Origin: Oscillospiraceae bacterium
GTDB taxonomy: Bacteria > Bacillota > Clostridia > Oscillospirales > Oscillospiraceae
Length of the DNA: 64,000 nucleotides
Assembly: GCA_017552325.1 (NCBI GenBank)
Contig: JAFZQE010000082.1
Coordinates: forward strand, 1-64,000
Direction of reading: 5' to 3'
Positions 16,532-26,866 of the stretch are shown here, one piece after another (within the stretch, counting starts at the first letter, position 1; each line of letters starts with the position of its first letter). A model generated the notes under the pieces. The model worked only from the letters and a program-made list of their open reading frames with translations. It had not been told where the DNA came from and searched no databases. The position numbers and the translations under genes are program-made.

Positions 16532-16571
16532 AAAAGGGCCATACCGGTAATTCCGGTATGGCCCTTTTCAT
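16532..16571. terminator. Bidirectional terminator between convergent transcripts
   Basis: A 16-bp perfect stem (aaaagggccataccgg at 16532-16547 with 16553-16568) has A on one side and T on the other, and serves both the kor operon and the minus-strand kinase gene. Confidence 0.92.
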
Positions 16572-16576
16572 TTGGC

Positions 16577-17473
16577 TCAGCATTGCAGCCTTTCCGCCGT
16601 TTCCTCCGCCAGCTTCAGCGAAGAAATGTATCGCTCGTCGTCTCGGCTGTCAAAGCGGTTGCCGAGCATGATCCACTCGCAGTATTCGTAGAACAGGAAA
16701 TAATCCAGCGCCCGGCGGTAATCGGCATAGGCGATCCCGTGCTTCTCCGGCACGAGCGAGAAATAATACTCTATGGCGAAGTCCCGGTCTGCGCGGCTCA
16801 GGAAAAAGAACGCGCCCTCCTCCTTGCGCCCGTGCGCGATCAGACGCGCAAAGGAACTGAGATAGGGGAGTACTCCGCCGTACTCCCAGTCGATCAGCAC
16901 CGCCCGTTCGCCGACGAGCACGTTGAGCGGCAGCAGATCGTCGTGACAGAGCGTGCGCGGCGTTTGCCTGTAAAGCTCGACGAACGCACTGCAGACGCTT
17001 TCCAGCTTCGCCGAGCCGAGATACTGCCGGCGGCGTTCGATGCCCTCCAGCGCGCGCTCCATCGTGCAGCCCGCGTCATAGAGCTCCTCCCGCTGCCAGA
17101 ACTCGTTCTGCATCAGCGCGAGCGCTTCAAGCGCCTTGATGAGACGCGGACGGTCGGCGTGACGCAAATCCTCGCCGGGACAGTATTCCAGCAGCAGATA
17201 GTCCCCGTCCTCCTGCCGCACGGAAGCGAGCAGGGCAGGCGCGTAGGACTTTTTTCCCGAAAAGAAGCAGCGGTAGACCTCAGCCTCCAGCGCCTTGGCC
17301 CGCTTGAGCACAAAATTGCCCCTGTCGCTTCGGACAAGCCAGACCTCGTAGGGATTCCCGTCCTCCGCGTCCCGGAACTGCTCAAGCGCTGCTTCGTCGA
17401 GCCCCGGCAAGCCGAGCCCGGCCAAGATCACACACAGCTCCTCATCAGTGGGCGTTCGTTTTCCCTCCATCAT
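16577..17473 (-). CDS. Aminoglycoside-phosphotransferase/choline-kinase-fold protein, 298 aa
   Basis: A small-molecule kinase of the APH/choline-kinase fold. Residues ~45-70 contain the nucleotide-binding YEVWLVRSDRGNFVLKRAK. The catalytic loop is CHDDLLPLNVL (~176-186; HxDxxxxN) and the metal-binding DFG equivalent is LIDWEYGG (~193-200). This pattern is closest to LicA-like choline kinases, whose product decorates surface polymers, but substrate cannot be settled from sequence. The gene is monocistronic with its own promoter and terminator; two adjacent Met codons make the start uncertain by one residue. Confidence 0.85.
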   Translation of the reverse strand: MMEGKRTPTDEELCVILAGLGLPGLDEAALEQFRDAEDGNPYEVWLVRSDRGNFVLKRAKALEAEVYRCFFSGKKSYAPALLASVRQEDGDYLLLEYCPGEDLRHADRPRLIKALEALALMQNEFWQREELYDAGCTMERALEGIERRRQYLGSAKLESVCSAFVELYRQTPRTLCHDDLLPLNVLVGERAVLIDWEYGGVLPYLSSFARLIAHGRKEEGAFFFLSRADRDFAIEYYFSLVPEKHGIAYADYRRALDYFLFYEYCEWIMLGNRFDSRDDERYISSLKLAEETAERLQC

Positions 17474-17497
17474 CCGCGCCTCCTTCCTCCGAGCCGG

Positions 17498-17526
17498 ATT
17501 ATAGCACAGAATCCGCGTCGGAACAA
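17498..17526 (-). promoter_or_regulatory. Promoter of the choline-kinase-like gene
   Basis: Read on the minus strand: TTGTTC (17521-17526), 17 bp, TATAAT (17498-17503), ~25 bp before the start codon. Confidence 0.75.
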
Positions 17527-17542
17527 GGGCGCAAAACCATAG

Positions 17543-17633
17543 CCCGCTCCCGTTCGACTCCCTCCCTTAAATTCCAAAAAGAAAAACCCGCCTGTCGGCG
17601 GGCCTTTCTTTTTGGAGCGGATGATGGGAGTCG
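17543..17633 (-). repeat. Repeat copy A derived from the tRNA-Gly 3' end and its terminator
   Basis: About 90 bp nearly identical to 17695-17782. It ends with the last ~20 bases of tRNA-Gly (minus-strand T-arm and acceptor, ggagcggatgatgggagtcg) and contains the same terminator hairpin (gaaaaacccgcctg...), and begins with an inverted copy of the T-arm (gttcgactccc). There is no full tRNA behind it. Confidence 0.8.
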
Positions 17634-17666
17634 ACCTGCGCTGCGGCGCAGGCCAGGTCGCGGGGA

Positions 17667-17689
17667 AAACGTGCCACCGGCACGTTTTC
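17667..17689. terminator. Perfect hairpin with A/T flanks inside the tRNA-Gly repeat region
   Basis: aaaacgtgcc (17667-17676), acc, ggcacgtttt (17680-17689). It can act as a terminator in either direction. A second hairpin (cctgcgc/gcgcagg) lies at about 17635-17652. Confidence 0.6.
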
Positions 17690-17694
17690 TGACA

Positions 17695-17782
17695 CCGCTC
17701 CCGTTCGACTCCCTGCCTTTTCCCAAAAAGAAAAACCCGCCTGGCGGCGGGCTTTCCTTTTTGGAGCGGATGATGGGAGTCG
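17695..17782 (-). repeat. Repeat copy B overlapping the tRNA-Gly 3' end and containing its terminator
   Basis: Direct repeat of 17543-17633 at an offset of ~152 bp. It includes the minus-strand terminator of tRNA-Gly (stem at about 17736-17751 with T runs) and the T-arm/acceptor of the intact tRNA. Confidence 0.8.
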
Positions 17783-17835
17783 AACCCACCTTATCGGCTT
17801 GGGAAGCCGGAGTTCTACCGATGAACTACATCCGC
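17762..17835 (-). tRNA. tRNA-Gly (anticodon CCC)
   Basis: The minus strand folds as a full cloverleaf: a perfect 7-bp acceptor (GCGGATG/CATCCGC), D-arm GTTC...GAAC, anticodon loop TTCCCAA, and T-loop TTCGACT. CCA is encoded (17762-17764). Confidence 0.93.
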
Positions 17836-17849
17836 GATTCGGTAAACGA

Positions 17850-17878
17850 AGTATAACACGCCCGAATCAAAAATTCAA
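17850..17878 (-). promoter_or_regulatory. Promoter of tRNA-Gly
   Basis: Minus strand: TTGAAT (17873-17878), 17 bp, TATACT (17850-17855), ~15 bp from the mature 5' end. Confidence 0.8.
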
Positions 17879-17924
17879 TAGAAAAATCGCGCGGCCATAG
17901 CGAAAAAGGGAAACGCCCTCCGTC

Positions 17925-17953
17925 TTGACTGCGCCGCGGCTTTGGGCTACAAT
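17925..17953 (+). promoter_or_regulatory. Promoter of rdgB and the following lipoprotein gene
   Basis: TTGACT (17925-17930), 17 bp, TACAAT (17948-17953), ~30 bp upstream of the start codon. Confidence 0.8.
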
Positions 17954-17983
17954 AACAGCAGATTCGACAGGGAGAGATGCCGC

Positions 17984-18640
17984 ATGAAACTGATCCTTGC
18001 TTCCAACAACGCCCATAAGCTGAAGGAGATCAAAGAGATCCTCGGCGGCCGCTTCGACGAGATCCTCACGCTGCGCGAGGCCGGGATCGAGCACGAGACC
18101 GTGGAGGACGGCGAGACCTTCCTCGACAACGCCCGCAAGAAGGCGCACGAGATCGCCGAACTCTCCGGCTGCTGCGCTCTGGCCGACGACAGCGGCCTCT
18201 GCGTCGACGCGCTCGGCGGCGCGCCCGGGCTCTATTCGGCGCGCTTTGCCGGCGTCCACGGGGACGACAGGGCCAACAACGCCCTCCTGCTCGAGAAGCT
18301 CAAGGGCGTCGGGGATCGCGCGGCGCACTTCACCTGCGACGTCGTGCTGGCCTGGCCGGACGGACGCGAGCTCAGCGCCGAGGGCAGGCTCTACGGCGTG
18401 ATCGCGCAGGAGCCCGCGGGCTGCGGCGGCTTCGGCTACGACCCGCTCTTTTATCTGCCGGAGCGCGGCTGCACCAACGCCCAGCTTCCCCCGGGAGAGA
18501 AAAACCGCATCGGCCACCGCGGAAACGCCCTCCGCGCCCTGCTGGAAAAGCTGAGCGCCTGCGACGATACGGACGCATCGGGCCTTCCGGCTGAGAACGT
18601 TGTGCTTTTCGCGGCGTCGCGGAAGGAGGAGGGCGAATGA
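17984..18640 (+). CDS. rdgB: XTP/dITP diphosphatase (RdgB/HAM1 family)
   Basis: The enzyme removes non-canonical purine nucleotides (ITP, dITP, XTP) by hydrolysing them to monophosphates, keeping them out of DNA and RNA. Motifs are LASNNAHKLKEI (residues 4-15), DDSGLCVDALGGAPGLYSARFAG (~66-88) and GFGYDPLF (~147-154). The start 17984 (agggagaga Shine-Dalgarno) gives 218 aa, slightly longer than usual because of a ~20-residue C-terminal tail (VVLFAASRKEEGE). Its stop overlaps the next start (ATGA), so it is translationally coupled to the lipoprotein gene. Confidence 0.93.
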   Translation: MKLILASNNAHKLKEIKEILGGRFDEILTLREAGIEHETVEDGETFLDNARKKAHEIAELSGCCALADDSGLCVDALGGAPGLYSARFAGVHGDDRANNALLLEKLKGVGDRAAHFTCDVVLAWPDGRELSAEGRLYGVIAQEPAGCGGFGYDPLFYLPERGCTNAQLPPGEKNRIGHRGNALRALLEKLSACDDTDASGLPAENVVLFAASRKEEGE

Positions 18641-19989
18641 AACGACTGTGCGCGCTGCTCTGCGCGCTGCTGATGCTTTGCTCGCTGGCGGCCTGCGGCG
18701 CGGAACCCGCGCCTCCCGAGACGGAGAGCCCGCCGCCGGAGACCGCTGAGCCGGACAGCGGCGACGTGATCATCATCGAGCCGACGGACACCGAGCCTCC
18801 CGCCGACACCCCCGAGCCGACGCCGACGCCCGAGCCTACGCCGATCCCGGTCATGGCGCCGATCGATCCCCTGGAGATCCCCGACGGCCTTGCGGACTTC
18901 CTGGTCCGCTTCAACTACGGCTATTCCGATCGCCAGGGCGGCAGGGAATACGACTGCGAAAACTGCGTGGATGTGCGCGCGAATATCCTCGCGCAGCTCG
19001 TCACTTCCTCGTCCTGCGTGGATTTCTCCCTCTACCCCGGCGAGCAGCCGGTTTTCCACTGGGCCGACGGCACGACCGACCCGCAGAACATGGCGGGCGA
19101 GGGCGGCAATTACGGCGAATTCGACCCGGCGCAGGTCGAGTGGATCGCCGAGAACATCCTCCACATCACCGAGAAGGACTACCGCGCGGTGCTCAGCCGC
19201 TGCACGGTCAGCGGCGCCTTTTACCTGGACAAGAACACCGAGGGAGAGGAGCGCTTCTTCATTTCCGTGCCCAAGGCCAACGAGCCGAACGGCATGGTCC
19301 GCGTCCTCTCCGCCTCCTCCGACGGAACCCGCTTCGAACTGGTCTACGACTACCTGATCAAGCCGAACTACTATCAGAACTGTTACCTGGCCGTGGCTGA
19401 GCTGAGGGAGATAGAAGGCGTGAAATACTGGACGCTGCGGAGCCAGACCGCGAAGGTGCCGGACTTCGAGCCGGAGTCCGCGCCGGAGCTCTTCGCCCAG
19501 CTGACCGACCCCTTCTATCTCAACGACGCCGACGGCATGAATCACGCGGTGCTGCGCATCTCCGAGGACGGCAGCTTCCGCGGCTCCTACGAGGGACGGG
19601 AGCTTGACATCCTGAGCGACGAGTTTGACGAGATCGACTACTATTCCGAGTTCGAGGGCCATTTTGCCAACCCGACGCGGATCAACCCCTGGACCTACAC
19701 GGTCGAGCTGCAGGATATCCGCTACCTCGACGAGGCGGAGGAGTTCATCATCACGGACGAGACCGGATGGCGGATTCTGAACGTCTCCAGCCGTGCCTAC
19801 GGCCTGGACGGCGCCTGGGTGTTCCGCATCTATATCCCCGGCTCGCCGTATTACCGTCTGCCGCAGAGCTTTACCGCCTGGTACGGGAACACGGTTGAGC
19901 TCGCTAACAGCCCGGTGGAGCTCCCCACCTGGGGCTTCTGGAATCCCGTCGACGGCTCCGCCTTCGGCACTGTGCAGCTGCAGGACTGA
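18637..19989 (+). CDS. Predicted lipoprotein of unknown function, 450 aa
   Basis: The N-terminal signal peptide ends in the lipobox SLAAC (~residues 17-21), so the protein is probably lipid-anchored and extracytoplasmic. Residues ~22-75 are a Pro/Glu/Thr-rich spacer (TPEPTPTPEPTPIPV). The remaining ~370 residues form an acidic, aromatic-rich domain (FNYGYSDRQGG, AGEGGNYGEF, WTLRSQTAKVP, YLDEAEEFIITDETGWRIL) in which no family is recognised. It overlaps rdgB by 4 bp and is followed by a run of hairpins. Confidence 0.85.
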   Translation: MKRLCALLCALLMLCSLAACGAEPAPPETESPPPETAEPDSGDVIIIEPTDTEPPADTPEPTPTPEPTPIPVMAPIDPLEIPDGLADFLVRFNYGYSDRQGGREYDCENCVDVRANILAQLVTSSSCVDFSLYPGEQPVFHWADGTTDPQNMAGEGGNYGEFDPAQVEWIAENILHITEKDYRAVLSRCTVSGAFYLDKNTEGEERFFISVPKANEPNGMVRVLSASSDGTRFELVYDYLIKPNYYQNCYLAVAELREIEGVKYWTLRSQTAKVPDFEPESAPELFAQLTDPFYLNDADGMNHAVLRISEDGSFRGSYEGRELDILSDEFDEIDYYSEFEGHFANPTRINPWTYTVELQDIRYLDEAEEFIITDETGWRILNVSSRAYGLDGAWVFRIYIPGSPYYRLPQSFTAWYGNTVELANSPVELPTWGFWNPVDGSAFGTVQLQD

Positions 19990-20003
19990 AAAACAAAACA
20001 TGA

Positions 20004-20229
20004 AGAACGCCGCCGTTACCCGGCGGCGTTCTCAGCTGTCGACGAAGTGTCGACAGCTTGAAAGCAAAAACGGGAACTTCAAAAAAGCTCCCGTTTTTGC
20101 AGGATCGGACGTGAAGAGGGGACTCCCATCCCCTCTTCACAATCACCCCATGCAAGTCGATCCTTGATCCAACGGGTTTGTGTACAGTCTGAAAGGGCCG
20201 CCGGGTTTCCGGCGGCTTTCTCGTTTTCG
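20004..20229. repeat. Array of five consecutive hairpins in the 330-bp gap before the rRNA methyltransferase
   Basis: Inverted repeats: 20004-20014/20022-20032 (11 bp), 20034-20043/20049-20058 (10 bp), 20064-20075/20089-20100 (12 bp, A/T-flanked, terminator-like), 20111-20122/20129-20140 (12 bp) and about 20192-20220 (gccgccgg/ccggcggc with a following T-rich run). The first and last are the best terminators for the upstream lipoprotein gene. Confidence 0.8.
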
Positions 20230-20254
20230 CTCCGCGTAAGAATTGTTTTTGCAC

Positions 20255-20282
20255 TTGAAAAATCGAAAAAAATGTGTATCAT
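20255..20282 (+). promoter_or_regulatory. Promoter of the trmH-dprA-topA run
   Basis: TTGAAA (20255-20260), 16 bp, TATCAT (20277-20282) with an upstream TG, ~38 bp before the start codon. Confidence 0.68.
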
Positions 20283-20319
20283 AATACATTGTTATTATAA
20301 TTCGGAAGGCGGCGCTGTT

Positions 20320-21069
20320 TTGGAGACGCTGAGCTCGAGAAAAAACGCATATATCCGCCATCTTCGGCTCCTCGCCGACGACGCGGAATACCGCCGCGCG
20401 CGGGGACAGTTTCTCTGCGACGGCGCGAAGACCCTGCGCGAGGCGCTGCGCTTCGGCGCGAGGATCGTCTCCGTGCTCTGGCGCGACGCGCCGCAGGAGA
20501 TCGAAGGGCTGGAAGGCTGCGCGCAGTACGTCGCGCCCGGCGATCTCTTCGACTACGCCTCGCCGCTAAAGAACAGCCCCGGGCCGCTCTTCGCCGTTGC
20601 GATCCGCGGCTGCGGCAAGCCGGGAAAACTGCAAAACGCGATCGTCCTGGAGAACGTGCAGGACCCCGGCAACGTCGGCACCGTGATCCGCACCGCGAAC
20701 GCCTTTCGGATCGGAGCCGTGATCCTGACCGGCAGCTGCGCCGACCTCTATCAGCCGAAGACCGTCCGCGCCACGATGGGCGCGATCTTTAGGCAGCCGG
20801 TGATCACGATGGAGCGGGACTATCTCCGCGATTTTCTGAACGATCAGGGCCTGCCGCTCTACTGCGCGGCGCTGAGCGATCAGGCCGCCGACCTGCGCGG
20901 TATTTCTCTGCGCCATGCCGCCGTCGCGATCGGCAGCGAGGGGCAGGGCCTCAGCGCTGAGCTGCTCGCGATGTGCGACGGTCAGGTGATCATTCCGATG
21001 AACCCGGACAGCGAATCGCTCAACGCCGCGGTGGCCGCCTCGGTCATCATGTGGGAAATGGCAAGATAA
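20320..21069 (+). CDS. SpoU/TrmH family RNA 2'-O-methyltransferase, 249 aa
   Basis: A SAM-dependent methyltransferase of the trefoil-knot (SPOUT) class acting on tRNA or 23S rRNA ribose. An N-terminal substrate-binding domain (ETLSSRKNAYIRHLRLLADDAEYR, typical of the 23S rRNA G2251/RlmB-like group) is followed by the knot motifs ENVQDPGNVGTVIRTANAF, GSEGQGLSAELLAMCD and IPMNPDSESLNAAVAASVIMWEM. A TTG start at 20320 is chosen because it follows the promoter and a gaaggcgg Shine-Dalgarno and gives the standard N-terminus; the frame is open further upstream but runs through the hairpin region. The target nucleotide is not determined. Confidence 0.88.
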   Translation: METLSSRKNAYIRHLRLLADDAEYRRARGQFLCDGAKTLREALRFGARIVSVLWRDAPQEIEGLEGCAQYVAPGDLFDYASPLKNSPGPLFAVAIRGCGKPGKLQNAIVLENVQDPGNVGTVIRTANAFRIGAVILTGSCADLYQPKTVRATMGAIFRQPVITMERDYLRDFLNDQGLPLYCAALSDQAADLRGISLRHAAVAIGSEGQGLSAELLAMCDGQVIIPMNPDSESLNAAVAASVIMWEMAR

Positions 21070-21087
21070 AGGAAGGGGAGGGCCGCA

Positions 21088-22317
21088 ATGGCTTCCATGA
21101 AATACTGGATCTGGCTGTCTTCGCTGGCAAGGCTGCGGCCGATCGAAAAAGCGGCGGTGCTGAAGGCCTATTCCGACCCAGAGGCCGCGTTTTTCGCGCC
21201 GAAGGGCGATCTTGGCCTCATCGAAGGCCTGCGCGAGAGCGCCGCGGAGGCGCTGGAGGAGCGCGACCTCGGCGAGGCCAATCGCATCCTCGCCGCCTGC
21301 GACGAGCAGAACCTCCGCGTGATCTCCCTGCAGGACACGCTCTATCCCCGGCGGCTGAAGCAGATCTACGCGCCGCCTCCCGTGATCTATGTCAAGGGGC
21401 GGCTGCTTGATCTGGACGAGGAGGCGGCGATCGCCGTCGTCGGAACGCGCGGCGCGACACCCTACGGACTGTCCGTAGCACGCGAGCTTGCGGGCGGGAT
21501 CGTCCGCTGCGGCGGCGCGGTGCTCTCCGGCCTCGGCCAGGGCATCGACGGCGAGGCTGCCAAGGCCGCGCTGGAGGCCGGCGGCCCCTGCATCGGCGTG
21601 CTCGGCACCTCCCATCAGGAGGCGACGGGCTGGCTGGCCCGCCAGGTGGCGGATTTCGGCCTGCTGATCAGTGAATACGCGCCCGGCACGCCCTCTCAGC
21701 GCTACTTCTTCCGCGAGCGCAACCGCATCACCGCCGGCCTCTCCGTCGGCGTGGTCGTGGTCGAGGCGCCGGAGCGAAGCGGTGCGCTGCTCTTCGCGGA
21801 GGAGGCGGCCGAGCTCGGCAAAGAGGTCTTCGCCGTGCCCGGTGCGGTCGACGCTGTCAACAGCGTCGGAACGATCCGTCTGATCAAGGACGGCGCCGCG
21901 CCCGTCACCTGCGCCTGGGACGTGATGCAGGACTTCGCCGCGCTCTTCCCGGGAAAGATCCGCCGCGCGGCCTCCGGGACGCAGAAGACACTGCTTCAGA
22001 GCGCGGAGGAAAAGCTCCCGCCGCCCGAAAAAGAAGCGCCCGCGGACGCAAAGCCGCCGGAGATCGACAAAAAAAGCGTTGACAGCGGCGGAGTGCGGGA
22101 CTATATTGACTGGAAAGAACAGCTGAAGAGCCTCAATGAGGACCAGCTGAAAATCATCTCCGCGATCGAGAAGGAAGCGACGCACATCGACGACATCGTG
22201 GAGGAGACCGGACTCGGCGCGGCCAAGGTGCTGGCGCAGCTGACCGTGCTGGAGATCAAGGGCTACGTCCGCCGCGAGGCGGGACGGCGCGTCGCATTGA
22301 AAATCACGAAAAAGTGA
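21088..22317 (+). CDS. dprA: DNA-processing protein DprA
   Basis: DprA binds incoming single-stranded DNA and loads RecA during natural transformation. The Rossmann domain starts at AIAVVGTRGATPYGLSVARELA (~residues 112-133) and continues through SGLGQGIDGEA, LISEYAPGTPSQRYFFRERNRITAGLS and VPGAVDAVNS. The C-terminal ~75 residues form a winged helix (DQLKIISAIEKEATHIDDIVEETGLGAAKVLAQLTVLE), here behind a charged linker. Total 409 aa. It is 18 bp after the methyltransferase and 9 bp before topA, the usual dprA-topA pair of Firmicutes. Confidence 0.94.
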   Translation: MASMKYWIWLSSLARLRPIEKAAVLKAYSDPEAAFFAPKGDLGLIEGLRESAAEALEERDLGEANRILAACDEQNLRVISLQDTLYPRRLKQIYAPPPVIYVKGRLLDLDEEAAIAVVGTRGATPYGLSVARELAGGIVRCGGAVLSGLGQGIDGEAAKAALEAGGPCIGVLGTSHQEATGWLARQVADFGLLISEYAPGTPSQRYFFRERNRITAGLSVGVVVVEAPERSGALLFAEEAAELGKEVFAVPGAVDAVNSVGTIRLIKDGAAPVTCAWDVMQDFAALFPGKIRRAASGTQKTLLQSAEEKLPPPEKEAPADAKPPEIDKKSVDSGGVRDYIDWKEQLKSLNEDQLKIISAIEKEATHIDDIVEETGLGAAKVLAQLTVLEIKGYVRREAGRRVALKITKK

Positions 22318-22326
22318 GGACGGAAG

Positions 22327-24537
<2,211 letters not shown>

Positions 24538-24540
24538 GCC

Positions 24541-25866
24541 ATGAATACGGTCACCGTCCTCGGCGCGGGCCTGGCGGGCAGCGAATGCGCCTGGCAGCTT
24601 GCCGAACGCGGCATCCATGTCCGCCTGGTCGAGATGAAGCCGCACAAAATGACCCCGGCGCACTGCTCGGCCTATTTCGGCGAGCTCGTCTGCTCCAATT
24701 CCCTGCGCAGCGACGAGCTGACCAACGCCGTCGGTCTGCTGAAGGCCGAAATGCGTAAAATGGGCTCGCTGATCATGTTCAGCGCCGATCTCAACCGCGT
24801 GGCCGCCGGCGGCGCGCTGGCCGTCGACCGCGTGGGCTTTGCCCGCACGATCACGGAAAAGCTCCGCAGCCACCCGAACGTCGAGGTCGTCGAGGCCGAG
24901 GCGACCGAGATCCCCGAGGGGGAGGTCGTCGTAGCGACCGGGCCGCTGTCGAGCGACGCGATCGCCGACGCGATCGCCCGCCGCTGCCCGGAGAGCGACC
25001 TGCATTTCTACGACGCGGTCGCGCCTATCGTCACGCTCGAGAGCGTGGATATGGACAGCGCCTTCTTCGCCTCCCGCTACGACAAGGGGACGGCAGATTA
25101 TGTAAACTGCCCGATGGACAGGGACGAGTATCTGGCCTTCGTGACCGAGCTTGCCACCGCAAAGGAGGCCGAGGTGCACGGCTTCGACGACGGCGGCGTT
25201 TTTGAGGGCTGCATGCCGGTGGAGGTCATGGCTCGCCGCGGCGTCGACACGCTGCGCTACGGGCCGCTCAAGCCGGTCGGACTGAAGGATCCGCGCACCG
25301 GGAAGGAGAACTACGCGGTCGTGCAGCTCCGGCGCGACAATGCGGACGGGACGCTGTACAACATGGTCGGCTTCCAGACGCATCTGACCTGGGCCGAGCA
25401 GCGCCGCGTGTTCACGATGATCCCGGCGCTCCGAAACGCGGAATTCGTCCGCTTCGGCGTCATGCACCGCAACACCTATCTCAACAGCCCGCAGCTGCTG
25501 GACCGCTATTATCGCCTGCGCAGCGACCCGCGCATCAGCTTCGCCGGGCAGATGACCGGCGTGGAGGGCTATGTCGAGTCTTCTGCCAGCGGCATGCTGG
25601 TCGGCATCGAGACCGCTGCCCGCGTGCTCGGCCTGCCACCCGTGGATTTCCCGCAGGAGACGGCCATCGGCGCGCTGGGGCTCTATATCTCCGGCGGCAG
25701 CGTCGGCGATTTCCAGCCGATGAACATCAATTTCGGCATCATTTCCCCGCTCGGCCACCGCGTCAAGGGCAAGCGCAACAAAAACGCGGCCATTTCCGAG
25801 CGTTCCCTCGCCATCATCGACGAGATCATGAACAAGGAGGTCTTTCACTGTGAGGATCATCATTGA
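24541..25866 (+). CDS. trmFO: Methylenetetrahydrofolate--tRNA-(uracil-5-)-methyltransferase TrmFO
   Basis: This flavoprotein makes 5-methyluridine at position 54 of tRNA using methylene-tetrahydrofolate and FADH2. The FAD dinucleotide fold is at the very N-terminus (VLGAGLAGSECAWQLAERG, residues 5-23). Other family marks are FGELVCSNSLRSDELTNAVGLLKAEM, GVDTLRYGPLKPVGL and the C-terminal MNINFGIISPLG. The length of 441 aa is standard. It is 3 bp after topA and overlaps plsX by 17 bp. This folate-dependent route is typical of Firmicutes. Confidence 0.95.
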   Translation: MNTVTVLGAGLAGSECAWQLAERGIHVRLVEMKPHKMTPAHCSAYFGELVCSNSLRSDELTNAVGLLKAEMRKMGSLIMFSADLNRVAAGGALAVDRVGFARTITEKLRSHPNVEVVEAEATEIPEGEVVVATGPLSSDAIADAIARRCPESDLHFYDAVAPIVTLESVDMDSAFFASRYDKGTADYVNCPMDRDEYLAFVTELATAKEAEVHGFDDGGVFEGCMPVEVMARRGVDTLRYGPLKPVGLKDPRTGKENYAVVQLRRDNADGTLYNMVGFQTHLTWAEQRRVFTMIPALRNAEFVRFGVMHRNTYLNSPQLLDRYYRLRSDPRISFAGQMTGVEGYVESSASGMLVGIETAARVLGLPPVDFPQETAIGALGLYISGGSVGDFQPMNINFGIISPLGHRVKGKRNKNAAISERSLAIIDEIMNKEVFHCEDHH

Positions 25867-26866
25867 CGCCATGGGCGGCGACAACGCGCCTGCCGAGATC
25901 GTCAGGGGCGCCGTCCGCGCTCGCCGCGAGCTCGGCGTGGACGTCACGCTGGTCGGCCGCGAGGAAGAGGTCCGCGCCTGCCTGGAAAACGAGGGCTGCA
26001 CGGATATCGAAATCGTCGACGCGCGCGACGTGATCACGATGGAGGACGATCCCAGCACGGCGACCCGCCGCAAGAAGGACGCCTCGATGACGGTCGCGCT
26101 GAACCTGCTGCGCGACGGCAGGGGCGACGCGGTCGTCTCCGCCGGTTCCACCGGCGCGCTGCTGACCGGGGCGACGCTGATCGTCAAGCGCATCCGCGGC
26201 ATCCGCCGCGCGGCGATGGCGCCGGTGCTGCCCGCGGGCGAGCACGGCGTGATGCTGATCGACTGCGGCGCGAACGTCGAGTGCACGGCGGAATACCTGC
26301 TGCAGTTCGCGTATATGGGCAGCTTCTACATGAAGAAGATGACGGGCTGTGAAAAGCCGCGCGTCGGGCTGCTGAATGTCGGCACCGAGGATACGAAGGG
26401 CGGTGCGCTGCAGCACGAGGCCTTCGCGCTGCTCAAAAAGGCCGGCGACGAGGGCCGCATCAACTTCATCGGCAACGTCGAGGGCACCGACGTGTTCGGC
26501 GGCAAAGCAGAGGTCGTCGTGACCGACGGCTTCACCGGAAACGTCCTGCTCAAGGGCTCCGAGGGCGTCATCAAGTTCATGATGAAATCGCTCAAGGGCG
26601 TGTTTTATAAAAACCTGAAGAGCAAGCTGGCCGCGCTCGTCCTGAAAAAGGATCTCAGTGCGATGAAAAAGTCGCTGGACGTCAACGAGATCGGCGGCAC
26701 GGCCTTTGTAGGCATCAGCAAGCCGGTCGTCAAGGCGCACGGCTCCTCCAACGCCGCGAGCCTCTTCGCGGCGGCCCGCCAGGCGAAGATCTTCGCCGAG
26801 AGCGGCATCATCGAGCAGATCGAGGCCAACATCGATTACATGAAGATCGAGAGCGAACATGCGTAA
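25850..26866 (+). CDS. plsX: Phosphate acyltransferase PlsX
   Basis: PlsX makes acyl-phosphate from acyl-ACP for phospholipid synthesis at the membrane. Motifs are IIIDAMGGDNAPAEIVRGAV (N-terminal, with the family's DAMGGD), VSAGSTGALLTGA and the C-terminal TDGFTGNVLLKGSEG. The length is 338 aa. The start is GTG at 25850, placed by the aaggagg Shine-Dalgarno at 25834-25840 inside trmFO. It overlaps both neighbours. No acpP gene lies between it and rnc, unlike in many bacteria. Confidence 0.95.
   Translation: MRIIIDAMGGDNAPAEIVRGAVRARRELGVDVTLVGREEEVRACLENEGCTDIEIVDARDVITMEDDPSTATRRKKDASMTVALNLLRDGRGDAVVSAGSTGALLTGATLIVKRIRGIRRAAMAPVLPAGEHGVMLIDCGANVECTAEYLLQFAYMGSFYMKKMTGCEKPRVGLLNVGTEDTKGGALQHEAFALLKKAGDEGRINFIGNVEGTDVFGGKAEVVVTDGFTGNVLLKGSEGVIKFMMKSLKGVFYKNLKSKLAALVLKKDLSAMKKSLDVNEIGGTAFVGISKPVVKAHGSSNAASLFAAARQAKIFAESGIIEQIEANIDYMKIESEHA

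Noticed and set aside
17499..17789. Open frames across the tRNA-Gly repeat region
   Set aside because: They read through terminator hairpins and tRNA fragments on either strand; similar artefact proteins arise wherever such sequences occur.
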